This document shows, in pieces, positions 48,540 through 57,463 of a DNA stretch of 64,000 nucleotides (positions are counted from its first letter, which is position 1; every line of letters begins with the position of its first letter). Made by a program: the position numbers and the translations under genes. This DNA is from Rhodopseudomonas sp. BAL398 (GTDB lineage: Bacteria; Pseudomonadota; Alphaproteobacteria; Rhizobiales; Xanthobacteraceae), in NCBI RefSeq assembly GCF_033001325.1, contig NZ_CP133111.1, forward strand, positions 4,418,501 through 4,482,500. Reading direction: 5' to 3'. The notes beneath the pieces are model-generated. The model was not told the DNA's origin, did not search any database, and worked only from the letters and a program-made list of their open reading frames with translations.

Positions 48540-49199
48540 ATGGCCATCGACTCCTCCAAATTTTTCGACAGCATCCGCATCAAGCCCAACAAGCTGAGCG
48601 CGAAGCAGCAGGCGGCTGCGCGCGAGGAAGCGCAGATGTGCGAGGCGCCCGGCTGCAAGAACAAGGGCGGCCATCGCGCGCCCAAGGGCCGCGGCGCCGA
48701 GAAGGAATATTGGCACTTCTGCCTGAACCATGTACGCGAATACAATCAGGGCTATAATTTCTTCAAGGGCATGGAAGCCGACGCGGTGGCGCGTTATCAG
48801 AAGGATGCGTTGACCGGGCACCGCCCGACCTGGAAGATGGGCGCCAACGGCACCAAGACCAAAGGCAAGGCCGGCGCCGCCGAGATCGACGACGCTTCCG
48901 ACCCGTTCCACATGTTCAGCGAGCTCAACGGCCGCGGCCGCTGGCGGCCCGGCCCGGGTTCGCAGGCCGAGGAGCCCAAGGTCGAGACCCGCAAGGTGTT
49001 CAACGCCGAGCGCAAGGCGCTGCAGGTGATGGGGCTCGGCTCCGACGCCACGCTGGAAGTGGTGAAGGCGAAATACAAGGCGCTGGTGAAGCAGCATCAC
49101 CCCGACGCCAATGGCGGCGACCGCTCCACCGAGGATCGCCTGATCGAGATCATCAAGGCCTATAATTATCTGAAGACCGTGGTTCGCGGCGCCAGCTGA
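48540..49199 (+). CDS. J-domain (DnaJ-like) protein with N-terminal Cys/His segment
   Basis: 219 residues. The J domain is at the C-terminus (about 160-215) with KALVKQHHPDANGG (HPD motif). The N-terminal half has CEAPGCKNKG and WHFCLNHVREYN, which look like a small zinc-binding module. This layout, opposite to classical DnaJ, is known in alphaproteobacteria near cobS. It would stimulate DnaK for a specific client, which is unknown. The start is ATG 48540. It is convergent with dedA. Confidence 0.88.
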   Translation: MAIDSSKFFDSIRIKPNKLSAKQQAAAREEAQMCEAPGCKNKGGHRAPKGRGAEKEYWHFCLNHVREYNQGYNFFKGMEADAVARYQKDALTGHRPTWKMGANGTKTKGKAGAAEIDDASDPFHMFSELNGRGRWRPGPGSQAEEPKVETRKVFNAERKALQVMGLGSDATLEVVKAKYKALVKQHHPDANGGDRSTEDRLIEIIKAYNYLKTVVRGAS

Positions 49200-49263
49200 C
49201 GAGTCGCTGTCGCGCCGCTTGCGCGGCGCACAGCCGCGCGCGTTCATTCAGGCGGTCTTGTAT

Positions 49264-49905
49264 TCAGGCGTCCCTGCCGGACAGATCGGCAGATGCCTTG
49301 CGCCAGCGCCGCCAGGCCCACAGCGCCAGCAACGCCGTGGTCACCGCGCCGGCCAGCACCGGCAGCAGATGATGCAGCCCCAATTGGTGCGGCTTGGCCA
49401 ATACGGTGGCGGCGATCAATCCGGGCAACACATGGGCCGGCGCCCACAGCGCGATCGCCGGCAGATTGACCGCGAAGAATCGCCCCGGCGCCATGCCCAG
49501 CGCGCCGGCGGTGACCGGCACCAAAGCCCGGACCGGCGCCACGAAGCGGGCGAAGAACACCGCCCAGGCGCCATAGCGCAGAAAGAACGCCTCGCTGCGC
49601 GCGACCAGCAAGGGATAGCGCGCCATCGGCCAGGCGCCGAGGATTCGGCGCTGGCCGCGATGCCCGGTCCAATAGGCGGCGGCGTCGCCGATCACCGCCC
49701 CCGCCACCGCCGCCGCGATGACCAGGACCACATTCAGGTGACCGCCGGGAATCAACGCGCTCAGCGCCAGGATGATGGTCGAGCCGGGAATCACCGAGCC
49801 GAGCAGCGGCACGGCTTCCAACAGGGCGGACAAAAAGACGATCAGATAAGCGAGCCCGGCATGCGCCGAGGCGAATTCGATCAGATGCTCGAGAAATGCG
49901 CTCAC
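49264..49905 (-). CDS. DedA family (SNARE-associated/VTT) membrane protein
   Basis: 213 residues, about five membrane segments. LEAVPLLGSVIPGSTIIL and the re-entrant loops, with GDAAAYWTGHRGQRR and FARFVAPVRALVPVTAG, are DedA landmarks. Some DedA members are lipid carrier flippases. The start is ATG 49905; it is divergent from cobS. Confidence 0.9.
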   Translation of the reverse strand: MSAFLEHLIEFASAHAGLAYLIVFLSALLEAVPLLGSVIPGSTIILALSALIPGGHLNVVLVIAAAVAGAVIGDAAAYWTGHRGQRRILGAWPMARYPLLVARSEAFFLRYGAWAVFFARFVAPVRALVPVTAGALGMAPGRFFAVNLPAIALWAPAHVLPGLIAATVLAKPHQLGLHHLLPVLAGAVTTALLALWAWRRWRKASADLSGRDA

Positions 49906-50192
49906 CGGAACCTTCTTTGCACGATCGTCACATCAGAGGGCCCGCGATGGCTGCCGGGCAAGCGGCGCCCGTGCCCGGCGTTCCCATCGGCAAACACTGT
50001 CAAACCGGGATCATCGATTCGCAATGCAGCCTTCCATAAACCTGCATTCGCACCTATCTTGATGATAAGACAACAGAACTTTGATGACGCGGCGGGCTTC
50101 TGCCGGTCGCGGCTCTCTGCTAGGCTGAAATCCGCATTCAACCGCAGCCACCACAGATCGGGGTTCGGCGCATCCGAGCCTACGGAGGATTG

Positions 50193-51188
50193 ATGACCGC
50201 CGCCATGACAACTGCGCAGGAGACCGCCGGCTTACCCGACATGAAGGTGTCGGTTCGGCAGGTTTTCGGCATCGACAGCGACCTCGAAGTTCCGGCCTAT
50301 TCGGAGGTCGATCCGCATGTGCCGGACGTCGATTCCGACTACCGGTTCGATCGCAACACCACGCTGGCCATCCTTGCGGGATTCGCCAAGAATCGCCGCG
50401 TCATGGTCACCGGCTTTCACGGCACCGGCAAATCCACCCATATCGAGCAGGTGGCGGCGCGGCTGAACTGGCCCTGCGTCCGCGTCAACCTCGACAGCCA
50501 CATCAGCCGGATCGATCTGGTCGGCAAGGATTCGATCGTTGTCCGCGACGGCAAGCAGATCACCGAATTCCGCGACGGCATTCTGCCCTGGGCCTTGCAG
50601 AACAATATCGCGCTTGTGTTCGACGAATATGACGCCGGCCGTCCCGACGTGATGTTCGTGATTCAGCGCGTGCTGGAAGTCTCCGGCCGGCTGACGCTGC
50701 TCGATCAGAACAAGGTGATCAAGCCGCACCCGGCGTTCCGGCTGTTCTCGACCGCCAACACCATCGGGCTCGGCGACACGTCGGGCCTGTATCACGGCAC
50801 CCAGCAGATCAACCAGGGCCAGATGGATCGCTGGTCGATCGTCACCACGCTGAACTATCTGCCGCATGACGAGGAAGTCGAGATCGTGCTGGCCAAGGCC
50901 AAGCATTATCGCAACCCGGAAGGCCGCGACATCGTCAACAAGATGGTGCGGCTCGCCGACCTGACCCGCAACGCCTTCGCCAATGGCGACCTGTCGACGG
51001 TGATGAGCCCGCGGACCGTGATCACCTGGGCGGAGAATGCCGAGATCTTCAGCGACATCGGCTTTGCGTTCCGCGTCACCTTCCTCAACAAATGCGACGA
51101 GCTGGAGCGCCCGCTGGTGGCGGAGTTCTACCAGCGCTGCTTCAATGTCGAGCTGGCGGAGAGTTCGGTCAACGTGGCGATGAGCTGA
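50193..51188 (+). CDS. cobS: Cobaltochelatase subunit CobS
   Basis: 331 residues. AAA+ ATPase of the aerobic CobNST cobalt chelatase. Walker [10 protein letters not shown] (about 73-81), Walker [16 protein letters not shown], sensor 1 [11 protein letters not shown], then the C-terminal lid. It forms a ring with CobT that powers CobN to insert cobalt into hydrogenobyrinic acid diamide. The start is ATG 50193, with GGAGG 4-5 bases upstream. GNAT follows after 4 bases. Confidence 0.96.
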   Translation: MTAAMTTAQETAGLPDMKVSVRQVFGIDSDLEVPAYSEVDPHVPDVDSDYRFDRNTTLAILAGFAKNRRVMVTGFHGTGKSTHIEQVAARLNWPCVRVNLDSHISRIDLVGKDSIVVRDGKQITEFRDGILPWALQNNIALVFDEYDAGRPDVMFVIQRVLEVSGRLTLLDQNKVIKPHPAFRLFSTANTIGLGDTSGLYHGTQQINQGQMDRWSIVTTLNYLPHDEEVEIVLAKAKHYRNPEGRDIVNKMVRLADLTRNAFANGDLSTVMSPRTVITWAENAEIFSDIGFAFRVTFLNKCDELERPLVAEFYQRCFNVELAESSVNVAMS

Positions 51189-51192
51189 TGTG

Positions 51193-51603
51193 ATGCCGTT
51201 GATCTCCGTCGAGCGCACCGTTGGAAAAACCAAGAAGGCGGTGCTCGACGGATTGATGGGTTACAACCGCGAAAAGATGGGGAAGACGAAGCACAAGCGC
51301 TTCGCCATCTCGTTGCGCGACAAGGACGAGATCGTCGGCGGTATCGTCGGTGAGGTCTGGATGACGGTGTTGTTCATACAGTACTTCTGGATCGATGAAC
51401 GGTTTCGCGGCAAGGAACACGGCACGGCCCTGATCGCGAAGATCGAGGATGAAGCCCGGCAGTTCGGCGCGGAGCGCGCCTATGTCGACACCATGAGCAG
51501 TCAGGCGCCGGGGTTCTATCGCAACCGCGGCTATCAGGAGTTCGGTGCGATCGACGGCTACCCGGGCGGCGTGACCCGCCACTGGTTCACCAAGGCGTTG
51601 TGA
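51193..51603 (+). CDS. GNAT family acetyltransferase between cobS and cobT
   Basis: 136 residues. The GNAT fold is seen as VWMTVLFIQYFWIDERFRGKEHGTALI (beta4 and acetyl-CoA loop R-GKEHG), then EARQFGAERAYVDT and APGFYRNRGYQEFG. The substrate is unknown. The start is ATG 51193; GTG 51190 is also open. It begins 4 bases after cobS and is followed by DUF29 and cobT, so all four are probably one transcription unit. A functional link with cobalt insertion is not established. Confidence 0.9.
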   Translation: MPLISVERTVGKTKKAVLDGLMGYNREKMGKTKHKRFAISLRDKDEIVGGIVGEVWMTVLFIQYFWIDERFRGKEHGTALIAKIEDEARQFGAERAYVDTMSSQAPGFYRNRGYQEFGAIDGYPGGVTRHWFTKAL

Positions 51604-51612
51604 GGATTGGCG

Positions 51613-52113
51613 ATGACGACCAGTTCGAAAATTCGCTCAGAGTCGACCGCGCAACCGGCCGCATCGGCGCGCTATGCCGATGATCGCTATGGCTGGGTCG
51701 AGCAGCAGGTTGCGTTGTTGCGGCAGGGTCGGGTGACCGAGATCGATGCCGACAACATCGCCGAGGAGTTGTCCGACGTGGGCGGCGAGCAATATGACAA
51801 GCTGGAAAGCGCGATTCGCGTCGTGCTGCTGCATTTGCTGAAGTGGGACCAGCAGCCCACGCACCGGTCAAAGAGTTGGGTTTTTTCGATCCGCACGCAG
51901 CGGCGTCAGATCGCTCGCGTTCTCAAGAAGAATCCTAGCCTTAAGCCGCATATCGCAGAAGCGATCGGTGAAGCCTACCTCGATGCCCGCGATGACGCCC
52001 AAGAGGAAACCGGGCTTCCGGCGAAGGCTTTTGGGTCGACCTGTCCCTATGATTGGGATGCGATCCTGTCGCGCGCCGTTGAGTTTGAAGACATCCGCTC
52101 ACCGGAAGAGTAA
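51613..52113 (+). CDS. DUF29 family protein between cobS and cobT
   Basis: 166 residues. The DUF29 pattern is clear: [38 protein letters not shown], and [12 protein letters not shown]. The function of DUF29 is unknown; it is common in cyanobacteria and some proteobacteria. The start is ATG 51613. It ends 8 bases before cobT and follows the GNAT gene by 9 bases. Confidence 0.92.
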   Translation: MTTSSKIRSESTAQPAASARYADDRYGWVEQQVALLRQGRVTEIDADNIAEELSDVGGEQYDKLESAIRVVLLHLLKWDQQPTHRSKSWVFSIRTQRRQIARVLKKNPSLKPHIAEAIGEAYLDARDDAQEETGLPAKAFGSTCPYDWDAILSRAVEFEDIRSPEE

Positions 52114-52121
52114 TTGTCCAC

Positions 52122-54020
52122 ATGACCACGCCCACGAACAAATACCGCCCCGGTTCGAAGGAAAGCCCGACCGAGCCGTTCAAACGCGCGGTGACGTCCT
52201 GCCTGCGCGCGATCGCCAAATCGCCGGAGCTTGAAGTCACCTTCGCCGCCGAGCGGCCCGGGCTGTCGCCGGGCAAGGCCAGGCTGCCGGAACCGGCGCG
52301 CAAGATGAGCAAGCGCGACGCCGCCATTGTGCGCGGCCACGCCGATTCCATCGCGCTGAAGCTCGCCTGCCACGACCCGAAAGTGCATCGCAAATTGATG
52401 CCGGGCAATCCGCAGGCGCGCGGGGTGTTCGAGGCCGTCGAGCAGGCGAGGGTCGAGGCGCTGGGCGCGCGGCGGATGGCCGGCGTGGCCAAGAATCTCA
52501 CCGCGATGCTCGACGATCATTTTCATCGCGGCAAGTTCGACGAGATCACCGACCGCGCCGACGCGCCGCTGCCGGATGCGCTGGCGATGCTGGTGCGCGA
52601 ACGGCTGACCGGCCTTGCGCCCCCCGCCGCCGCGAAGAAGATGGTCGACCTGTGGCGGCCGGTGCTGGAGGACAAGATCGGCGCGCGGCTCGACCTGCTC
52701 GAGAGCTTCGCGGAGAACCAGGCCAAGTTCGGCGACGCCGTGCATGAGCTGCTGCAGGCGCTGGACATCGGCGACGAGCGCAACACCGAAGCCGACGAGG
52801 ACGAGAATCAGGAGGACAATCAGGAAGGCGAGAACGATCAGTCCGGCGCCGAAGGCACGCCGGAGAGCGACGCCGCGCAGGAGATGAGCGCCGAGCAGGC
52901 CGAGGCCTCCAGCGATGAGATGAGCGACAGCGCGATGGAAAGCGCGCAGGCCTCCACCTCCGACACCTTCGAGGACGGCGAACTCGGCGAGGACGAAACC
53001 CCGGGCGAAGCGACGCGGCCGAATTCGCGCGGCCATAACGAACCGCGCGGCCCGGAATATCACGCCTTCGCGCCGAAATTCGACGAGGTCGTCGCCGCCG
53101 AGGATCTGTGCGATCACGACGAGCTGGAGCGGTTGCGCAGCTATCTCGACAAGCAGCTGGCGCATCTGCAAGGCGTCGTGGCGCGGCTCGCCAACCGGCT
53201 GCAGCGCCGGTTGATGGCGCAGCAGAATCGCGCCTGGGATTTCGATCTGGAAGAAGGCGTGCTCGATCCGGCGCGGTTGTCGCGCGTCGTCACCGATCCG
53301 TTCCATCCGCTGTCGTTCATGAGCGAGAAGGAAGCCACCTTCCGCGATACAGTGGTGACGCTGCTGCTCGACAATTCCGGCTCGATGCGCGGCAGGCCGA
53401 TCACGGTGGCGGCGACCTGCGCCGACATCCTGGCGCGCACGCTGGAGCGCTGCGGCGTCAAGGTCGAGATTCTCGGCTTCACCACGCGGGCCTGGAAGGG
53501 CGGGCAATCGCGCGAGGCGTGGCTCGCCGCCGGCAAGCCGGCCAATCCGGGCCGGCTCAACGATCTGCGCCACATCATCTACAAATCGGCGGACGCGCCC
53601 TGGCGTCGGGCGCGGAAAAATCTCGGGCTGATGATGCGCGAGGGATTGCTCAAGGAGAATATCGACGGCGAGGCGCTGGACTGGGCGCATAAGCGGCTGC
53701 TCGGCCGAAGCGAGCAGCGCAAGATCCTGATGATGATCTCCGATGGCGCGCCGGTCGATGATTCCACGCTGTCGGTCAATCCCGGCAATTATCTGGAGCG
53801 GCATCTGCGCCATATCATCGAGGAGATCGAGACCCGCTCGCCGGTCGAACTGATCGCGATCGGCATCGGCCATGACGTCACGCGCTATTATCGCCGCGCC
53901 GTCACCATCGTCGATGCCGAGGAATTGGGCGGCGCCATCACGGAGAAATTGGCCGAATTGTTCTCCGAGACCGCGGTCCCGCCACCTTCCCCAGGCCGTC
54001 CGCGCCGGCTGCATTCGTGA
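52122..54020 (+). CDS. cobT: Cobaltochelatase subunit CobT
   Basis: 632 residues. N-terminal AAA+-like-associated domain, a long acidic Glu/Asp/Gln stretch (about 220-310), and a C-terminal von Willebrand A domain (about 405-600) with the MIDAS motif [14 protein letters not shown]. It partners CobS in the CobN chelatase complex. [14 protein letters not shown] is before the VWA. The start is ATG 52122. CobN is not in the window. Confidence 0.95.
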   Translation: MTTPTNKYRPGSKESPTEPFKRAVTSCLRAIAKSPELEVTFAAERPGLSPGKARLPEPARKMSKRDAAIVRGHADSIALKLACHDPKVHRKLMPGNPQARGVFEAVEQARVEALGARRMAGVAKNLTAMLDDHFHRGKFDEITDRADAPLPDALAMLVRERLTGLAPPAAAKKMVDLWRPVLEDKIGARLDLLESFAENQAKFGDAVHELLQALDIGDERNTEADEDENQEDNQEGENDQSGAEGTPESDAAQEMSAEQAEASSDEMSDSAMESAQASTSDTFEDGELGEDETPGEATRPNSRGHNEPRGPEYHAFAPKFDEVVAAEDLCDHDELERLRSYLDKQLAHLQGVVARLANRLQRRLMAQQNRAWDFDLEEGVLDPARLSRVVTDPFHPLSFMSEKEATFRDTVVTLLLDNSGSMRGRPITVAATCADILARTLERCGVKVEILGFTTRAWKGGQSREAWLAAGKPANPGRLNDLRHIIYKSADAPWRRARKNLGLMMREGLLKENIDGEALDWAHKRLLGRSEQRKILMMISDGAPVDDSTLSVNPGNYLERHLRHIIEEIETRSPVELIAIGIGHDVTRYYRRAVTIVDAEELGGAITEKLAELFSETAVPPPSPGRPRRLHS

Positions 54021-54036
54021 CCGCGCGCGAGGCGCG

Positions 54037-55260
54037 ATGAGACACCTGCATGTTCGCCCGGCTGAGCCGCTGGAGGACAGCGCTAGCGACGCAGACGGCG
54101 CGCACCCTCCCCCCTTGCGGGGGAAGGTCGGGGTGGGGGGTGCCACGAGTGAGACGCCAACTTTGTGGACCCCCACCCCCGACCCCTCCCCGCAAGGGGG
54201 AGGGGGGACACGGCGGCGCTTCATTGCGGGAAGCTTGGCGCTTAGCGCGTTGGCGGCCTTGCCGACGCTGGATGCGCGCCCTGCGCTGGCGCAGTCGGCC
54301 AAGGCCGAGCTCGACGCCTTCTCGGTCCATGATCCCCAGCGCATCGAGGTCCGCGCCCGGCCGATCGCCTCGTTCGATCTGCGCGATCCGTCGCATCTGC
54401 GGTTCGGCGCGCTGCAATTTCGCAGCGGGCTGGTGCTGACCTCCGGGTTTCGCGGTTTTGGCGGGCTATCGGCGCTGCGGCTCGATGCCAAGGGCGAGCG
54501 TTTCATCACGATCAGCGACAAGGCCAACTGGTTCACCGGGCGCATCGTCTATGCGGGCGATCAGATGACCGGGCTGACCGAGGTCGAAGCCGCGCCGATG
54601 CTGGGCCCCGACGGCGCGACGCTCACCAGTCGCCGCTGGTACGACACGGAGTCGATGGCCTTCGCCGAAGGTATCGCCTATGTCGGCATCGAACGGGTCA
54701 ACCGGATCGTGCGGTTCGATTTCGCCCGCGACGGCGTTCGCGCGCGCGGCGAGCCGATCGCGGTGCCGCCGGGCGTGCGCAAGCTGCCGAACAACAAGGG
54801 GCTGGAATCGCTGGTATTCGTGCCGAAGGGCCGCAAACTGGCCGGCACCTTGATCGCGATCTCGGAACGCGGCCTCGATGCCGACGGCAATATCATCGGC
54901 TTTCTGATCGGAGGCCCCTCGCCGGGGTCCTTCGCGGTGCGCCGCACCGACAATTACGACATCAGCGATGCGACGCTACTGCCGGCGGGGGATCTGTTGC
55001 TGCTGGAGCGCAAATTCTCGCTGCTGACCGGGGTCGGAATCCGGATCCGGCGGATCGCGCTGGACACGCTGGCGCCCGGCGCGGTGATCGACGGCCGCAC
55101 CATCTTCGATGCCGATCTCGGCCACGAGATCGACAATATGGAAGGGCTGAGCACCCATGTCGATGGTAACGGCGACACGGTGCTGACGATGGTGTCGGAC
55201 GACAATTTCTCGATGATCCAGCGCACCCTGCTGTTGCAATTCACGCTGATCGAGGAGTAG
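54037..55260 (+). CDS. Esterase-like activity of phytase family protein, Tat-exported, with an N-terminal repeat insertion
   Basis: 407 residues. The Tat signal TRRRFIAGSLALSALAAL is at about 58-75, with cleavage near PALAQ, then a beta-propeller-like phytase/esterase domain (SALRLDAKGERFITISDKA, ESLVFVPKG, and LGHEIDNMEGLS). Substrate unknown. Before the Tat signal lie about 57 residues, of which about 35 are encoded by the GC-rich repeat 54103-54207 (PLRGK-VGVGG and TPTPDPSPQGGG). If translated from ATG 54037, the signal would sit unusually deep; a start in the repeat or at GTG/TTG before the RRR is possible. The gene follows cobT closely. Confidence 0.85.
   Translation: MRHLHVRPAEPLEDSASDADGAHPPPLRGKVGVGGATSETPTLWTPTPDPSPQGGGGTRRRFIAGSLALSALAALPTLDARPALAQSAKAELDAFSVHDPQRIEVRARPIASFDLRDPSHLRFGALQFRSGLVLTSGFRGFGGLSALRLDAKGERFITISDKANWFTGRIVYAGDQMTGLTEVEAAPMLGPDGATLTSRRWYDTESMAFAEGIAYVGIERVNRIVRFDFARDGVRARGEPIAVPPGVRKLPNNKGLESLVFVPKGRKLAGTLIAISERGLDADGNIIGFLIGGPSPGSFAVRRTDNYDISDATLLPAGDLLLLERKFSLLTGVGIRIRRIALDTLAPGAVIDGRTIFDADLGHEIDNMEGLSTHVDGNGDTVLTMVSDDNFSMIQRTLLLQFTLIEE
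54103..54207. repeat. GC-rich palindromic repeat inserted in frame upstream of the Tat signal
   Basis: Left arm caccctccccccttgcgggg (54103 to about 54141) and right arm ccccacccccgacccctccc to the end (about 54168-54207) are complementary. Same orientation and reading frame as 1871-1989 in hrpB. Confidence 0.85.
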
Positions 55261-55282
55261 TCGCGCGGTCGCGCCGGCCGGC

Positions 55283-57295
55283 TTAGGCGGCGCGCACCGT
55301 GTCGAGGAATCTGCCGACCTCGGACCTCAACCGATTGCTTTCGATCGAGAGCGATTTGGCAGAGGACAGCACCTGCGCCGATGCCGAGCCGGTTTCGGTG
55401 GCGCCGCGCTGCACGTCGGTGATGTTCGCCGACACTTGCTCCGTCCCCTGCGCCGCCTGCTGAACGTTGCGGGAAATCTCCTGGGTCGCAGCGCCCTGTT
55501 GTTCCACCGCCGCCGCGATGGTCGAGGCGATCTCCGACATCCGTCCGATAGTGTCGCCGATCTCCTTGATGGCGCTGACCGAAAGCTGGGTCGCCGCCTG
55601 AATGCCGCTGATCTGCTGGCTGATTTCCCCGGTCGCCTTGGCGGTCTGCTCAGCCAGCGTCTTCACTTCGGCGGCGACGACGGCGAAGCCGCGGCCGGCG
55701 TCGCCGGCCCGCGCCGCCTCGATAGTGGCATTCAGCGCCAGCAGGTTGGTCTGTCCGGCGATGGTGTTGATCAGTTCGACGACGTCGCCGATCCGGGTGG
55801 CGGCCTGGGCCAGTTCGGCGACGCGATCATTGGTGGCCTGAGCCTGATTGACGGCCTCGCTGGCGATCCGGGCCGAGTCCTGAACCTGCCGGCTGATTTC
55901 ATTGACCGACGACGCCATCTCCTCGGTCGCTGACGCCACCGATTGCACGTTGGTCGAGGCTTCCTCGGAGGATGCCGCCACCACCGTTGCCAGCTCCTGC
56001 GATCGCGTCGCTGTCGAGGTCAGCGACGTCGCCGACGCCTCCAGCTCGGTCGAGGCGGATGAAACGATATGCACGATCTCGCCGACCGCGCCCTCGAACG
56101 CATCGGCCAGCTTGATCATTTCGGCCTTGCGCTGCTGGGCCGCGACGGCCTCTTGGCGCGAGGCAGCCGCGGCTTCCTCGCGCGCTTTTTCTTCGGCCTT
56201 GATCTTGAAGGTTTCCACCGCGTCGGCGATCTCGCCGATTTCGTCCCTGCGGCCGAGCCCCGGCAGCACGACATCGAAATTGCCGTGGGCCAGTTCGATC
56301 ATCGCCGCGGTCATTGCCGCCAGCGGCCGCGACACCGAACGGCCAACCAGATATCCGGCGCCAAGCACGATCATGGCAATCACCGCGAGCGCGATGTTGA
56401 TTTGGGTTTCGGTCTGATCGCGCAGCACGTCACCTTGTTGCTCGGCTGCGAGCCGCGCGGCGGTTACCGAGCCGACCATCGATTCGATCAGCGGTTCGAT
56501 CGGCGCAAAGGAGGCCGACATCGCGGCAAGCTCGGTGCCAAGTGCCTTAGCGGTCTCGGCCCAGGCCAGGAAGTCGCGCTGATAGTCAGCGAGCTTGGTC
56601 GCCAGGGCGGTCTTGGCGTCGGCCGGAAGGCTGGCGCTGTCGATCAGAGCCGAGAATTTCTTGGCCTGCGCGGTCAGTTGGTCGACATATTTTCCGTCGC
56701 GCCGCATCATAAAATCTTTCTCATGACGCCGCATCATCAGCATCGAGATTTTCATCTGCGGCTCGTCGAACCGATCGGCCATCTTTTCGATGTCGTGGAC
56801 CGAGGTCCGCAGCTTGATTTCCAGTCCCGATTTTTCATCGAGCCCCAGACGCGTCTTCTGCGCCAACACGGCTTCGAAGTGACCCTCATAGGCCTTCAAC
56901 GCATCGCCGATGCGGCCGACATCCGCGGCCAACGCCTGATTGGTTCCGACCTGCTTGCGCAGCGCGTCGACGCTCGCCACCGCGGATTTGACGATCGTCT
57001 GCTGCAGTTCGGCTTTCGCGACGTCGTTGCGCGCCAGGAAGTCCTTCTCGGCGCGGCGGGCCTCGAGCAGTTCGACGTTGAGCTTGCCAGTCAATTCGGC
57101 CGTCAGTCGCGCGGCGTCGGTCGCCTTCTGGATCGGCGCCAGCGACGACTCGCCATACAGATGGATGCCGCCGACCAGCAGCACGCCGATCAGCCCGATG
57201 ATCCCGATCGCCGCGATCTTATGGCTGAGGCGGACGGTCCAGCCGCTGCCGGCGGTGCTCGCGGAGCGGCCGGCATGGGATGGGCTGTTCGGCAT
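55283..57295 (-). CDS. Methyl-accepting chemotaxis protein with a HBM-type sensor
   Basis: 670 residues. TM1 (about 28-52), a large helical periplasmic sensor (about 55-310; [13 protein letters not shown] and a later [15 protein letters not shown] are typical of the helical bimodular HBM sensor), TM2 (about 311-333), HAMP (about 334-385), and a MA domain (about 420-660) with [15 protein letters not shown] and [16 protein letters not shown]. It signals through CheA. No CheW/CheA lies nearby. ATG 57295 is chosen as the family-like start; the frame is open to 57340. Confidence 0.92.
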   Translation of the reverse strand: MPNSPSHAGRSASTAGSGWTVRLSHKIAAIGIIGLIGVLLVGGIHLYGESSLAPIQKATDAARLTAELTGKLNVELLEARRAEKDFLARNDVAKAELQQTIVKSAVASVDALRKQVGTNQALAADVGRIGDALKAYEGHFEAVLAQKTRLGLDEKSGLEIKLRTSVHDIEKMADRFDEPQMKISMLMMRRHEKDFMMRRDGKYVDQLTAQAKKFSALIDSASLPADAKTALATKLADYQRDFLAWAETAKALGTELAAMSASFAPIEPLIESMVGSVTAARLAAEQQGDVLRDQTETQINIALAVIAMIVLGAGYLVGRSVSRPLAAMTAAMIELAHGNFDVVLPGLGRRDEIGEIADAVETFKIKAEEKAREEAAAASRQEAVAAQQRKAEMIKLADAFEGAVGEIVHIVSSASTELEASATSLTSTATRSQELATVVAASSEEASTNVQSVASATEEMASSVNEISRQVQDSARIASEAVNQAQATNDRVAELAQAATRIGDVVELINTIAGQTNLLALNATIEAARAGDAGRGFAVVAAEVKTLAEQTAKATGEISQQISGIQAATQLSVSAIKEIGDTIGRMSEIASTIAAAVEQQGAATQEISRNVQQAAQGTEQVSANITDVQRGATETGSASAQVLSSAKSLSIESNRLRSEVGRFLDTVRAA

Positions 57296-57463
57296 GACGA
57301 CTTCCTCCGGTGATCGTGGAACGTGCGCAGATATGACCATGCGCGATCCAGGCGGGGTCGATGCCTCGACAGCTCCAGATCGCCATCATGGGATTCGTCG
57401 ATTCTTCAAGCCGGATCGGAAGCGATCGCTTGAAGGATCAGATTCAGATTATGGACGAATGCT

